Source: Hyalangium ruber
GTDB lineage: Bacteria; Myxococcota; Myxococcia; Myxococcales; Myxococcaceae
Assembly (NCBI RefSeq): GCF_034259325.1
Contig: NZ_JAXIVS010000021.1
Span: 62,001 to 126,000 of the forward strand
Direction of reading: 5' to 3'
DNA length: 64,000 bases
Each line of letters begins with the position of its first letter. The first letter of the stretch is position 1. A model generated the notes under the pieces. That model ran no database searches, had not been told where the DNA came from, and saw nothing but the letters and a program-made list of their open reading frames with translations. A program made the translations under genes and the position numbers. Below are positions 7,297 to 16,055 of the stretch, one piece after another.

Positions 7297-8358
7297 TCAC
7301 GCCACCGGGGCGGAGGCCTCGCCTTCCTTGTCCAGCTTGGTGGCGATGTCCCGGAAGGACAGGTGGCCGAGCGACAGCAGCACGAGGCCCAGGCCCACCT
7401 GCTGCACCGTCTGGCACAGCCACACCACGTTGGCGTAGGCCAGCCCGCTGGAGTTCACCACCGCGGCGGGCAGGAAGAGGCTCAGGCCCACCTTGGTCGC
7501 CGCCTGGAAGGTGCCCATCATCCCGGGCGCCGCCGGAATCATCAGCCCCACCACCAGCACCGTCATCACCACGTAGCCCTGGTACAGCGACAGGCCCATG
7601 GGCTGGCACGCGGCGTCCGTCACGCCCGAGCAGCTGAAGGCCCGCGACACCAGGGCCATGCCCGCGCCGTTGAGCCCCCAGTAGACCACGGTGCAGAGAA
7701 AGAAGCCCACCAGCCCCTTGGCATCGGGCAGCTGGCGCATCGCTCCCACGAAGCCGTCCACCACGTCCGCCATCTTGTCGGCCAGCTTCGGCACCACCCG
7801 CCCCACCGTGGCACGCACCAGGTGGACCGCCCGGTCGTGCTGCCAGCGCGCGAAGAACAGGAAGGCCAGCCCGCCACCGAACACGGCGAACATCAGCGTG
7901 GAGCCCAGCTTCACCAGGCGCACCGCCTCCGTCTCCGTGGGCAGGAAGAAGAGCAGCCCCCGCAGCAGCGTGGCCACGAAGAGCCCGTCGGTAATCCGCT
8001 CGAGCACCACCGAGGTCATCGCCGCGCTGCGGCGGATGGTGCTGCGCTGGGCGATGAGGAAGGGGCGCGCGAACTCGCCCAGCCGGAACGGCAGCACCAG
8101 CAACATCATGAAGCCGATGCCGGAGGCCTCGTTGAGCGGCCGGAACGCCACCCGCTGCATGCCCGAGAGCAGAAACCCCCACCTCAGCGTCCGGCACAGG
8201 TGGATGAGCAGCAGGATGGCGAAGTACGGCAGGACGTAGATGTAGTCGGCCGAGCGCAGACTGGCCCACTGCGACTTCCAGTCGGTGTCTCGGAACGCCC
8301 ACCAGGAGAACAGGATGGTGACCAGCAGGCTGGCGATGAGCTTGACGGCACGCTTCAC
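7297..8358 (-). CDS. UPF0104 / LPG-synthase-TM family membrane protein
   Basis: 353-aa polytopic inner-membrane protein of the lysylphosphatidylglycerol synthase TM (YbhN/AglD-like) family, several members of which act as lipid or lipid-linked sugar flippases. It has about eight hydrophobic segments and the family signatures HLCRTLRWGFLL, a long loop with LPFRLGEFARPFLI (conserved R.GE..R) and VLERITDGLF. There is no C-terminal synthetase domain, so a transport rather than aminoacyl-transfer role is favoured. It lies directly downstream of a CpsB-type phosphatase gene on the same strand, which suggests a role in surface polysaccharide or lipid export. Confidence 0.85.
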   Translation of the reverse strand: MKRAVKLIASLLVTILFSWWAFRDTDWKSQWASLRSADYIYVLPYFAILLLIHLCRTLRWGFLLSGMQRVAFRPLNEASGIGFMMLLVLPFRLGEFARPFLIAQRSTIRRSAAMTSVVLERITDGLFVATLLRGLLFFLPTETEAVRLVKLGSTLMFAVFGGGLAFLFFARWQHDRAVHLVRATVGRVVPKLADKMADVVDGFVGAMRQLPDAKGLVGFFLCTVVYWGLNGAGMALVSRAFSCSGVTDAACQPMGLSLYQGYVVMTVLVVGLMIPAAPGMMGTFQAATKVGLSLFLPAAVVNSSGLAYANVVWLCQTVQQVGLGLVLLSLGHLSFRDIATKLDKEGEASAPVA

Positions 8359-8374
8359 GGCGGGCGGTATACCG

Positions 8375-9106
8375 TCACTCCTCCTGGGACTCCAGTGTCT
8401 CTCCCGCCAGCAGACGCGCTGGGTTCTCCCGAAGGAGCCGCCCGAACGCCTGCTCCCCTACCCGCGAGCGCAGCTCCGCCAGCGCCTTGCCTACCCACTC
8501 CCGCGCTCCCACGGGGGCGTGCAGGTCCGTGGCACCCAGCGCGTAGAGCCCCTCGTCCAGGAAGGCCCGGGCCAGCTTCTTCGCCGTGCCTCCGTAGCGC
8601 CCGGTGAGCGCGCCCACGTCCAGCTGCAGCAAGGCCCCGGTGCGCACCGCCTCGGCGGCGCGGCCCTTGCGCTCGAACTCCAGGCAACGCTCCGGGTGGG
8701 CGATGACCGGGAAGACTCCCTTGGTGCGGATGCGGAACAGGATGTCGAGCAGCGCGGGTACCGGCGCGGTGTAGGGCAGCTCCACGAGCACATAGCGGCC
8801 CGCGCCCAGCAACCGCGCGGCGGGGGTGCCCAGGCTCCGCAGGAAGACGTCATCCAGCACGTTCTCCGCGTTGCGCCCGAGCGTCAGGGCAATGCCCTCG
8901 CGCTCCAGGGCGGCGCGGACTTCGGCGAGCCTGGCGTCCACCACCTCGGGGGGCGCGTACTCGGGGCGCGCGTGCGGACTGGGCGCCACCGTGGAGAAGC
9001 CCAGGTCCACCAGGGCCCGAGCCATCTCCAAGGTGTCTTCCAGGCGCTGCGCCCCATCATCCACGCCTGGCAGCAGGTGGCAGTGCAGGTCGACCAGACC
9101 GCTCAC
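8375..9106 (-). CDS. CpsB/YwqE-type tyrosine-protein phosphatase (PHP domain)
   Basis: 243-aa metal-dependent phosphatase of the PHP superfamily. The metal-binding DLHCHLLPGVDDG is at residues 6-18, followed by SPHARPEY, the central family motif LVELP, IAHPERC and DLHAP near the C-terminus. Family members dephosphorylate tyrosine autokinases that control capsule and exopolysaccharide chain length. The start overlaps the stop of yacG by 4 bases (ATGA), and the UPF0104 gene follows 16 bases downstream, so the three are probably co-transcribed. No BY-kinase gene is in this window. Confidence 0.88.
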   Translation of the reverse strand: MSGLVDLHCHLLPGVDDGAQRLEDTLEMARALVDLGFSTVAPSPHARPEYAPPEVVDARLAEVRAALEREGIALTLGRNAENVLDDVFLRSLGTPAARLLGAGRYVLVELPYTAPVPALLDILFRIRTKGVFPVIAHPERCLEFERKGRAAEAVRTGALLQLDVGALTGRYGGTAKKLARAFLDEGLYALGATDLHAPVGAREWVGKALAELRSRVGEQAFGRLLRENPARLLAGETLESQEE

Positions 9107-9306
9107 GCGTCACTGCCCCGATCTGAGTGCTCGGGCGGCAGTTCGTCCTCCCGCTCGTCCGATTGGCGCTCGGGCACGCGGTACTCCTCGCCGAGCCAGC
9201 GACCGAGATCCACCGCGCGGCACCGCCGCGAGCAGAATGGGAAGGAGGGGTTCTCGGCGCGCGGGGCGGCCGGCTTCTGGCAGATGGAACAGAGGGGGCG
9301 CGACAT
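9103..9306 (-). CDS. yacG: DNA gyrase inhibitor YacG (zinc-binding)
   Basis: 67-aa zinc protein. The motif C-x2-C (CSIC) and later C-x3-C (CSRRC) is exactly the YacG pattern, followed by VDLGRWLGEEY, the family signature. YacG binds GyrB and inhibits gyrase in E. coli. The ATG at 9306 is supported by GGGAG 8 bases upstream. A second ATG seven codons upstream lies inside a palindrome. The tail is acidic. First gene of a three-gene minus-strand operon with cpsB-like and UPF0104 genes. Confidence 0.9.
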   Translation of the reverse strand: MSRPLCSICQKPAAPRAENPSFPFCSRRCRAVDLGRWLGEEYRVPERQSDEREDELPPEHSDRGSDA

Positions 9307-9316
9307 GATTGGTCTC

Positions 9317-9336
9317 CCAGGACTCATAAGTCCTGG
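9317..9336. promoter_or_regulatory. 20-base palindrome just upstream of yacG
   Basis: Perfect inverted repeat CCAGGACT-CATA-AGTCCTGG, 10 bases from the yacG start codon, in the 175-base gap between divergent genes. It could be an operator or a leader hairpin that masks the yacG ribosome site (GGGAG lies directly beside it). Confidence 0.45.
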
Positions 9337-9481
9337 CGCCGGCACGGACCAGGATGTTTGACGGCCCCTGGCCCCTTGGGGGTCGGGGCACCGAGACACA
9401 CCTACATCGTAATATTGCACTGGCCTTGCGCGCTTCCCTACGATACCGGCACCTGCTGCCCGCCACGCCCCGGAGCGAGAG

Positions 9482-11377
9482 ATGAACCAGGCAACGAGCC
9501 GCCGGCTCCGCAAGCACTCCTTGTTACTGCTGATCCCGTTCCTGCTGGCGGGTGCGCCGCCGGCCCCCGTGGCGCAGAACGTCTCGTTGACCGGTGCCCC
9601 CACGCAACTGCGGCTCGAGTATGGCGGCACACCGAGGGCGGGGGTGCCGATCGAGGTCCGGGTGAAGGCCCTGGACGTGCTGGGCTTCGTCGCCCCCAGC
9701 TACCTGGGGAAGGTCCGCTTCAGGAGCACGGACACGGGGGCCACCCTCCCCGCGCCCTACCACTTCACCGAGGGCGATGCGGGGCAGCAGGTGTTCACCG
9801 TCACGTTCACCCAGGCCACCGAGCAGACCTTGTGGGTCGAGGCGATCGATGGTCCTCCGATGACGAGCGCCAGCATCTCCGTCACGATCGGCGTCGGCGT
9901 TCCGCACCACGTGAGGATCAGCGGCGCTCCCCTGCCGGTCCGCGCTGGAGCGCCCTTCGTCATCACGGCGATCGCCGTCGACGAGTTTGATAATCCGGCG
10001 GTCTTCGACGGGAACGTGTCCTTCACCTGGAGCGAGAGCCGGGTGGGACCGCCCGCTCCCCGTACTTTCGGGAACGGCCAGTTCGAGTTCGTCTTCCAGA
10101 GCGCCCGCACGCATTCGGTGAAGATCAGCACCCCCAGCCTTCCCGTAGCCAACGTGGAGCTGCCCGACATCGAGGTGCTTCCGGGTGAGTTCTTCCGGGT
10201 AAAGCTGTCCACCGCCACCCCACAGCCGGTGGAGGCTTGCAGCCCGGCGGTGCTCCAGCTGGCGGCGGTGGATCCCTTCGACAACCCCGTACGGGAGGAC
10301 ATCGGCGTGGAGCTGTGCGGCAGGCCTGCCACCACGCTGGCGTTCTCCAGCTCGAACCTCCAATCGGAGACGCGCTCCCCCGGGTGTGTCCACGGGCGGC
10401 TGTCTTCCGACGGCACCGGCCAGGCGAGCTGGAGCAGCACCGCGGGCCCCTCCGAGATCCAGTTCGTCGTCGAGCAGGAGCTGACCCCCGCGACCGACAC
10501 GCTCGGTGTCCTCTGGGGGGCCAGTGCGTACTCCGCGGCGCACTCCACGCTCTCCTTCAGCGGCACCCCGGAGGACACGCCCTCGCTGCGCACCTTCAGC
10601 GGGCAGCTCGACCTGCTGTTCGAGCCGCGCAACGCGTGCGGAGAGCTCGTGGCGCTCCCCACCGGGCAGACCTTCGCCTTCAAGGCGGAGACGCCGCTGT
10701 TCCTCCGAGAGCCGCCGGTCCAGCAAGCCGATGGTCGGTGGGCTACCTCCGTCCGGCTGCCCAAGTGTCCGGACTACTCCGCGCCCTTGAGGATCTGGCC
10801 GCTCGTCGGCAACGAGCTGGTGATGAAGAGCACCACCGAGCCGCTGGTCGCCGCTGTCGAGCCGCTGTGCGCCACCTCCGCCGTGCAGCTCTCGGTCCGC
10901 TCCGAGCCCGACGGAATGAGGCCCGCGCCCGGCACGCTCGTGGACCTCGTGGTGGAGCTGCGCAACGACGGCGAGGAGCCCTTGCCGGCAGGCGTGCTCT
11001 GGTTCGTCCCCCAGGAGCTGACGGAGGTGACGGCCAGCCTCGACGGACAGGCGCTCACCCCGCGCGGCGAGGGCTATGACCTTCCCGAGCTGGCGGCGCA
11101 TGCCACGCTGACAGTGAACCTCCAGGGCATGGCGGGGGCGCAGACCGATCTCCAGGTGAAGGCCACGGTGTGGTACGCGACCGCGGATGGCGCCGCGCTC
11201 ACCGAGAAGCAGACCCTGAAGCTCGACCGGGACGAGCTGGGGGTGGACGTTGGGTGCGGTTGCCAGACTGGCTCGCTGTCGAGCCAGTTCCTCCCGTGGC
11301 TGGCCTTGCTGGCGGCCGCTTCGCGCTCCCGGACGCGATTGCGTAGACTGAGGCGCGGCGAAAGGATCGAGCCCTAA
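9482..11377 (+). CDS. Cluster A: Ig-repeat surface protein with MYXO-CTERM-like tail
   Basis: 631-aa secreted surface protein, first gene of cluster A. The ATG at 9482 follows GGAGCGAGAG. A signal peptide (LLLLIPFLLAGAPPAPVAQ) is followed by several Ig-like/invasin-like beta domains (repeats such as PFVITAIAVDEFDNPAV and AVDPFDNPV), then a DUF11-like domain around residues 480-570 (VDLVVELRNDGEEPLPAG). The end has the MYXO-CTERM architecture: a Cys motif (GCGCQTG), a hydrophobic helix (LPWLALLAAAS) and an Arg-rich end. Such tails direct processing and surface delivery in myxobacteria. The same DUF11-like plus CGC tail occurs in the cluster B protein at 38515-41646. The next gene starts 5 bases downstream. 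Confidence 0.85.
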   Translation: MNQATSRRLRKHSLLLLIPFLLAGAPPAPVAQNVSLTGAPTQLRLEYGGTPRAGVPIEVRVKALDVLGFVAPSYLGKVRFRSTDTGATLPAPYHFTEGDAGQQVFTVTFTQATEQTLWVEAIDGPPMTSASISVTIGVGVPHHVRISGAPLPVRAGAPFVITAIAVDEFDNPAVFDGNVSFTWSESRVGPPAPRTFGNGQFEFVFQSARTHSVKISTPSLPVANVELPDIEVLPGEFFRVKLSTATPQPVEACSPAVLQLAAVDPFDNPVREDIGVELCGRPATTLAFSSSNLQSETRSPGCVHGRLSSDGTGQASWSSTAGPSEIQFVVEQELTPATDTLGVLWGASAYSAAHSTLSFSGTPEDTPSLRTFSGQLDLLFEPRNACGELVALPTGQTFAFKAETPLFLREPPVQQADGRWATSVRLPKCPDYSAPLRIWPLVGNELVMKSTTEPLVAAVEPLCATSAVQLSVRSEPDGMRPAPGTLVDLVVELRNDGEEPLPAGVLWFVPQELTEVTASLDGQALTPRGEGYDLPELAAHATLTVNLQGMAGAQTDLQVKATVWYATADGAALTEKQTLKLDRDELGVDVGCGCQTGSLSSQFLPWLALLAAASRSRTRLRRLRRGERIEP

Positions 11378-11382
11378 GCACC

Positions 11383-13323
11383 ATGGTGGCAGGGACACTC
11401 ACTCTCCTGGTCCTGACCTTGACCGGTCAGACCGTCGCGCTGCGCTCCGACAAGCCCTTCGTCACCTCCCGGGAGAGTGCGCGCATCGAGCTGCGCGTGC
11501 TGGATGAGACGGGTCGCCCCGTGCGCGGCGCCCGCGTCTCCTTGACCGTCAACGTCGGCTCCGTCACCGAGCCGGTCGCCACGCGAGAGGGTCCGCTCGT
11601 CGCCACCTACCGCCCCGCCACGCAGGAAGGGGCTCAGGTGGCCCTGTTCCACGCGACGGTGAAGTCGGGGCCCGCCTCCGGCTCGGGGGGGTGGCTCTCG
11701 CTGCCCATTCACGGGCGACACCTGCTGCGCGTGCAGGCTCCACCCCGCGCGCGGGTGCGCGTCTCCATCGAGGGCACCTCCTTCGGGCCTGTCACAGCTG
11801 GGGCCGATGGGACCGCCACCGTGCCGGTGGAGCTTCCCCCCGGAATCTCCAGCGCCCAGGTCACCACGGTTGACCGCTCCGGCCAGAGCCGCACCCAGGA
11901 AGTCCCGCTGCCCGCGCCCCGCTTCGCCCGGATCCGGCTGGTGGCTCCCGCCGAGGCTCCGAGCTGGGAGAAGCCTGTGCGGATCCAGGGCTTCGTCGTG
12001 GACGAGCGCGGCAACCCGGCCCTCTCCCTGCCGCCGATCGCGGTCAGCACGGAGCGGGGCACGCTGGGGCCCATCGAGCCCAAGGAGGGCGCCACCTTCG
12101 AGGTTCCGTATACCGGCCCGGAGCAAACTCAAGCGCCGGTGACGCTGTCCGCCTCCACCGTGGAGGATGCCGAGCGGGCCTCCACGCTCCAGCTCGCGCC
12201 TCGGCCCGGTCCCCTCGCGCGGCTGGGGATCACCCTGTCGCCGGCAAACTTCACGGCGGGCTCCACCGAGCCCATCGTCATCGAGGCCGTGGGCTATGAC
12301 GCCAAGGGCAACCCGCTGCCCGCACCTCCCGCGACGTTCTCCACCGAGGTGGGCACGCTCGAGGCCGAGGAGGGAGGCCGACGCGCGCGGATTCGCCCGC
12401 CCGATGCGTTTGGCGCGAAGAAGGCGCTGGCCATCCGCGTCCAGGCCGGAGCCCTTCAGGGCCAGGGAGAGCTGGCGCTTCAGAGCGGCCCACCCGTGCG
12501 GGGGGAAGCCTCCGTCCAGCCGGCGCTCTCGGGGAACGGGGATGAAGTCGAGGTGACCGGCCGCTTCGTGGATGCCTGGGACAACCCCGTCGATGGGCTG
12601 AGCGTGGTGGGGACCTCGCCTTCGGGGAGCCTGACGGGACCGGAGGCGCTGGGAGAGGGCCGCTACCGCTTCCGCTTCTCCCCTGCTCCCGGTCAGGCGG
12701 TGGGGGGCTCGGCTCCGTTCGAGCTTCGGGCGGAGGGCTTTCCCGTGGCGACCTCGGGCACGGTGCCGGTGCTGGCACGGCGGACGCGGTGGCAACCCTC
12801 GCTGGGGCTGCTCGGGTTCGTGCAGAGCAACACGGCCCTCTCCAACAGCTTGGGGATGCGAATGGAGGGCTCGCTGCGGATCGCCGATCTGCCGTGGGAG
12901 GCGCTGCTGCAGCTCGAGGCCCGGTACAACCGGCGGGAGACACAGCTCCTGTCGTCCTCGGACTCGAGTTCGGTGGAGAAGGTGTTCTCGCTGAACGGCT
13001 ACAGCGCGAGGTTGGGCGCACGCTGGAGCCATCCCGTGCTGCGCCGGGGCGTGCTGTTCGCGGACGCCAGCGCGGGCTACCTGCGGATGAGCGGGCAGGT
13101 GAAGGTGGAGGGACTGGGCGAGATGGTCCCCCAGCCGATCCTATCGCGAGGTCTCGTCGTCTCCGTGGGCGGCGGACTCGGGTGGACGATGGGGCCCGGC
13201 AGGCTCGTCGGACAGCTCCAGTGGGCCCAAGCTCCGGGTCGCGGGCTGGTGAGCGGCAACCTCGGTGGGCTGTCGCTGGGGGCCGGGTACCAGCTTCCGC
13301 TCTCAGGAGGCGTGGATCGATGA
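11383..13323 (+). CDS. Cluster A: Ig-repeat protein with C-terminal beta-barrel
   Basis: 646-aa exported protein. It has a short N-terminal signal (LTLLVLTLTGQTVA), then Ig-like domains to about residue 465 (e.g. SARIELRVLDETGRPVRGA, VRIQGFVVDERGNPAL, VEVTGRFVDAWDNPVDG), then a C-terminal region of alternating beta strands (SLGLLGFVQSN, LLQLEARYNRR, SVGGGLGWTMGPG, SLGAGYQLPL) that looks like a small outer-membrane barrel. Residues about 121-176 hold a module (IEGTSFGP, AGADG, PPG, VDRSG) clearly shared with the cluster B protein at 45184-47118. It overlaps the next gene by 4 bases. Probably presents Ig domains from the outer membrane. Confidence 0.8.
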   Translation: MVAGTLTLLVLTLTGQTVALRSDKPFVTSRESARIELRVLDETGRPVRGARVSLTVNVGSVTEPVATREGPLVATYRPATQEGAQVALFHATVKSGPASGSGGWLSLPIHGRHLLRVQAPPRARVRVSIEGTSFGPVTAGADGTATVPVELPPGISSAQVTTVDRSGQSRTQEVPLPAPRFARIRLVAPAEAPSWEKPVRIQGFVVDERGNPALSLPPIAVSTERGTLGPIEPKEGATFEVPYTGPEQTQAPVTLSASTVEDAERASTLQLAPRPGPLARLGITLSPANFTAGSTEPIVIEAVGYDAKGNPLPAPPATFSTEVGTLEAEEGGRRARIRPPDAFGAKKALAIRVQAGALQGQGELALQSGPPVRGEASVQPALSGNGDEVEVTGRFVDAWDNPVDGLSVVGTSPSGSLTGPEALGEGRYRFRFSPAPGQAVGGSAPFELRAEGFPVATSGTVPVLARRTRWQPSLGLLGFVQSNTALSNSLGMRMEGSLRIADLPWEALLQLEARYNRRETQLLSSSDSSSVEKVFSLNGYSARLGARWSHPVLRRGVLFADASAGYLRMSGQVKVEGLGEMVPQPILSRGLVVSVGGGLGWTMGPGRLVGQLQWAQAPGRGLVSGNLGGLSLGAGYQLPLSGGVDR

Positions 13324-14150
13324 GGCGCTGGGGAATCACTCTCGGGCTGATGCTCCTGAGCGCGGTGGCGCTGGCCGCGGCCCCGGCTCCGAGCGCGACC
13401 GGCACGGTGTGGATCACCCTGCAGCCCCAGCCCTCGGGGCCCTTGAAGGCTCCCCGCGTCCGGGTCGAGGGCAAGGAGGTCCCCACGAACCCGAGCGGAG
13501 CATTCCGGGTGGACGGGCTCGCGGGTGGGTGGGTGGCGATCCAGGCGTCGGCGGAGGGCTACCAGCCGCTGGAGCGGAAGGTGCAACTGCCCGCGGGTGG
13601 GCAGACCAGTGTCCTGCTGCCCCTGGAGCGCATCCGAGAGCCGGGCACCCTGCGCGGCCGGATCATCCGCCAGGCCGGTGGGGCGGGCGCGAAGGTCCCG
13701 CTCGCGGATGTGGAAGTGCAGCTCGGCGGCCAGGGGGTCGCCCGGAGCGACGCGGACGGTCGCTTCGTGCTTTCGGCCGTGGGGCCTGGACCGGTCTCGC
13801 TGAAGCTCCTGGGCGCGGGAGTCCGGCCCCAGGAGGAGGTGGTGGTCATCCCGCCGGGAGGTGAAGCCTCCATCGAGGTCGCCCTGCAGAAGGCCGAGGA
13901 GGTGCTGGCGTGGATGCGCGGGAAGGTCCGCTCCACGCAGGGCCAGCCGTTGCAGGCCACGCTGAAGGTCGCCGAGCGGAAGCTCAAGGCCCGCACCCGC
14001 CCCACGGGAGACTTCGAGTTCCGCCTGCCCGCGGGGCGCTACCAGGTGACCTTCGAGGCGCGCGGCCACATCGCGCAGACCAAGACCGTCGACGTGGGGG
14101 CGGGAGATCAGGCGCTGTTCTACGTGGACCTGTCGCCTCTGGAGAACTGA
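13320..14150 (+). CDS. Cluster A: carboxypeptidase-regulatory-like repeat protein
   Basis: 276-aa exported protein. The ATG at 13320 overlaps the previous stop (ATGA) and follows AGGAGG at 8 bases. Signal peptide MRRWGITLGLMLLSAVALAAA, shortened by processing after ALA, then three to four small beta-sandwich repeats of the CarboxypepD_reg / PEGA type, each ending in patterns such as GAFRVDGLAGGWV, DADGRFVLSAVGPG and GDFEFRLPAGRYQVTF. Such domains mediate protein interactions in the envelope. It has no clear counterpart in cluster B, where the giant barrel instead carries an N-terminal SdrD-B-like domain of similar type. The role is inferred from position only. Confidence 0.78.
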   Translation: MRRWGITLGLMLLSAVALAAAPAPSATGTVWITLQPQPSGPLKAPRVRVEGKEVPTNPSGAFRVDGLAGGWVAIQASAEGYQPLERKVQLPAGGQTSVLLPLERIREPGTLRGRIIRQAGGAGAKVPLADVEVQLGGQGVARSDADGRFVLSAVGPGPVSLKLLGAGVRPQEEVVVIPPGGEASIEVALQKAEEVLAWMRGKVRSTQGQPLQATLKVAERKLKARTRPTGDFEFRLPAGRYQVTFEARGHIAQTKTVDVGAGDQALFYVDLSPLEN

Positions 14151-14153
14151 GCC

Positions 14154-16055
14154 TTGCGCGCCCTGTCCCTCACGCTCCCGCTGTTGCTGCTGCTCTGGGC
14201 CTGCAAGAAGGACCCTGTCGCGCCCGGGCTGGCGACGCTCACCCAGGTACAAGGACAGGTCTCCGTGCAGCACGGCGTGGAGACCCGTCCAGGAGCCCTG
14301 AACCAACCCCTGTACCAGGGCGACACCCTGGTGACCGGGCCCACGAGCGCGGCGAAGGTGCGCTACGTCAACGGCGTCGAAGTGCAGGTGAGCGAGAACA
14401 GCCGCTTCCGCATCAACGGCACGCCGGGAGCCCTCACGCTGGAGCTGGAGGAAGGCCGCATCGTCTCCACCGCGCCAAAGGACGCCGAGACGGGGCTCAC
14501 CGTCACGGGGCGCTTTGGCCGGGCGGAGCTCATCACCGCCTCGGAGCTGGTGCTGGATCTCCGCTCCGCCAGGCCGCGCCTGACCCTGGAGTACGGAGAG
14601 ATCCGCGTCATTGACCCCGAGGGAGAGACCATCCCCCTGGTGGTGGCGCAGGAGCTCGAGCTCCCCGTGCGCAAACCCAAGCAGGCGGAAGAAATCCCGT
14701 TCATGCGCGCGACGGAGATCGTGTTCGTGCTCAAGTCCCAGAACGGAAAGGCGCGCGTGCGGGACTCCCAGCAGGCCGCCTTCACCGAGGTCTCCTCCGA
14801 TCAGCCGCGCGAGCTGGGCGCTGGCGCGTCCTTCGAGGTCCCCGCGCAGGCCACTGCGCGTCTGTCCTCCAGCGAGTTGCAGGTGAATCTGGAGGGGGAC
14901 ACCGCGGGGACGCTCACCGCGGCCTCCCGTCAGGGCGAGCAGCGCTCCTATGCCCTTCAGCTCAGCCGAGGAAAGGCGCAGCTCCAGTTCGCGCCGGGAC
15001 AGCACTCCCTGAAGCTCACCGACGCCCAGGGCTCGGTGGAGCTCAAAGTCAACGAGCAGAGCGCGATCTCGGTAAGCCACCCTCAGGAGGGCTCCCGCGT
15101 GACGGTCCTCACCGGTCAGGTCGAGCTGCTGGCGGATGGGAAGAGCACCGTCCTCAAGGCGGGAGAAGGAGTGAACCGCTCGGCGACGGCGGCACAGCAG
15201 GGAGCCCCGGACACGACCCCGGCGCTGGTGCTGCCCGCGAACGCGAAGGTGCGCGTCTTCTCGGACACCGTCTCCGAGGCGGGGATCCGCGTCCCCGAGG
15301 CGACCAGCGGGCCGCTGCGCGTGGAGGTGGCAGGAGAGCCGGCCTTCCGTGAGCCGCTCCTGGCGGGGCGCGTGGGCGAGAACTGGGTGCGGATCGCGCC
15401 TCCCGCCAAGGGCGAGCTGCACTGGCGCTTCCTCTCGGAGGATGGCACCCCGCGCGCCCAGGGGTCCGCGCGCTTCCAGCCCGACCGAGGCCTCTCCTCC
15501 CTGTCCGGAAAGAGCCCCCGAGCCGAGGTCCTCGAGACGGGGCTCAAGGCCTCCATCTACTTCCAGGGCGCGGCCCCTTCGCTGCACTTCAACTTCGATG
15601 CCCGCGAGGGAGCCCGCTCCTACCGGTTCCGCATCTTCCGCGCCAACGATCCGCAGCGGCCGTTGCTGGAGCGGGCGGCGAGCCGGACGGAGTTCACGCT
15701 GGAGCCGGGCGCGCTCGGCGAGGGGAACTATCTCTGGTACGTGGCGGCGCTGGGCGCGGGGGGCGAGGAGCTCTCCGGCGGACGGATGAACAAGCTCGAG
15801 CTGGTGTACGACAACGCGCGGCGCGGGCTGGCCATCAGCCGTCCCAAGCCTGGGGAGCGCGTCGGACGGGGCGACGTGCCCTTGGAGGGAGTCGCTCCCG
15901 TGGGCTCACGCCTGTCCGTCAACGGCCAACCCGTGGCGCTCGATGCCAAGGGCCGGTTCTCCCAACGCCTGCCCTCCGCCCAGGTCCTGGTGTTCCGCCT
16001 GCTGTCGGACCAGGGTGAGGCATACTGGGTGCGCAACCTCCGGAGCGACAGGTGA
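14154..16055 (+). CDS. Cluster A: FecR-domain lipoprotein
   Basis: 633-aa predicted lipoprotein starting with TTG at 14154 (3 bases after the previous stop, GGAG upstream). The signal peptide ends in a lipobox (LLLLWAC, then KKD). Residues about 25-135 form a FecR-like domain (LTQVQGQVSV, QGDTLVTG, VQVSENSRFRI), and a second FecR-like stretch lies near 210-345. The C-terminal 75 residues form an Ig-like domain (VPLEGVAPVGSRLSVNG). The same FecR plus terminal domain pairing occurs in the shorter cluster B protein at 47218-48210. No sigma factor is nearby, so this is not a classical FecIR pair. It overlaps the kinase gene by 4 bases (GTGA). Confidence 0.84.
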   Translation: MRALSLTLPLLLLLWACKKDPVAPGLATLTQVQGQVSVQHGVETRPGALNQPLYQGDTLVTGPTSAAKVRYVNGVEVQVSENSRFRINGTPGALTLELEEGRIVSTAPKDAETGLTVTGRFGRAELITASELVLDLRSARPRLTLEYGEIRVIDPEGETIPLVVAQELELPVRKPKQAEEIPFMRATEIVFVLKSQNGKARVRDSQQAAFTEVSSDQPRELGAGASFEVPAQATARLSSSELQVNLEGDTAGTLTAASRQGEQRSYALQLSRGKAQLQFAPGQHSLKLTDAQGSVELKVNEQSAISVSHPQEGSRVTVLTGQVELLADGKSTVLKAGEGVNRSATAAQQGAPDTTPALVLPANAKVRVFSDTVSEAGIRVPEATSGPLRVEVAGEPAFREPLLAGRVGENWVRIAPPAKGELHWRFLSEDGTPRAQGSARFQPDRGLSSLSGKSPRAEVLETGLKASIYFQGAAPSLHFNFDAREGARSYRFRIFRANDPQRPLLERAASRTEFTLEPGALGEGNYLWYVAALGAGGEELSGGRMNKLELVYDNARRGLAISRPKPGERVGRGDVPLEGVAPVGSRLSVNGQPVALDAKGRFSQRLPSAQVLVFRLLSDQGEAYWVRNLRSDR

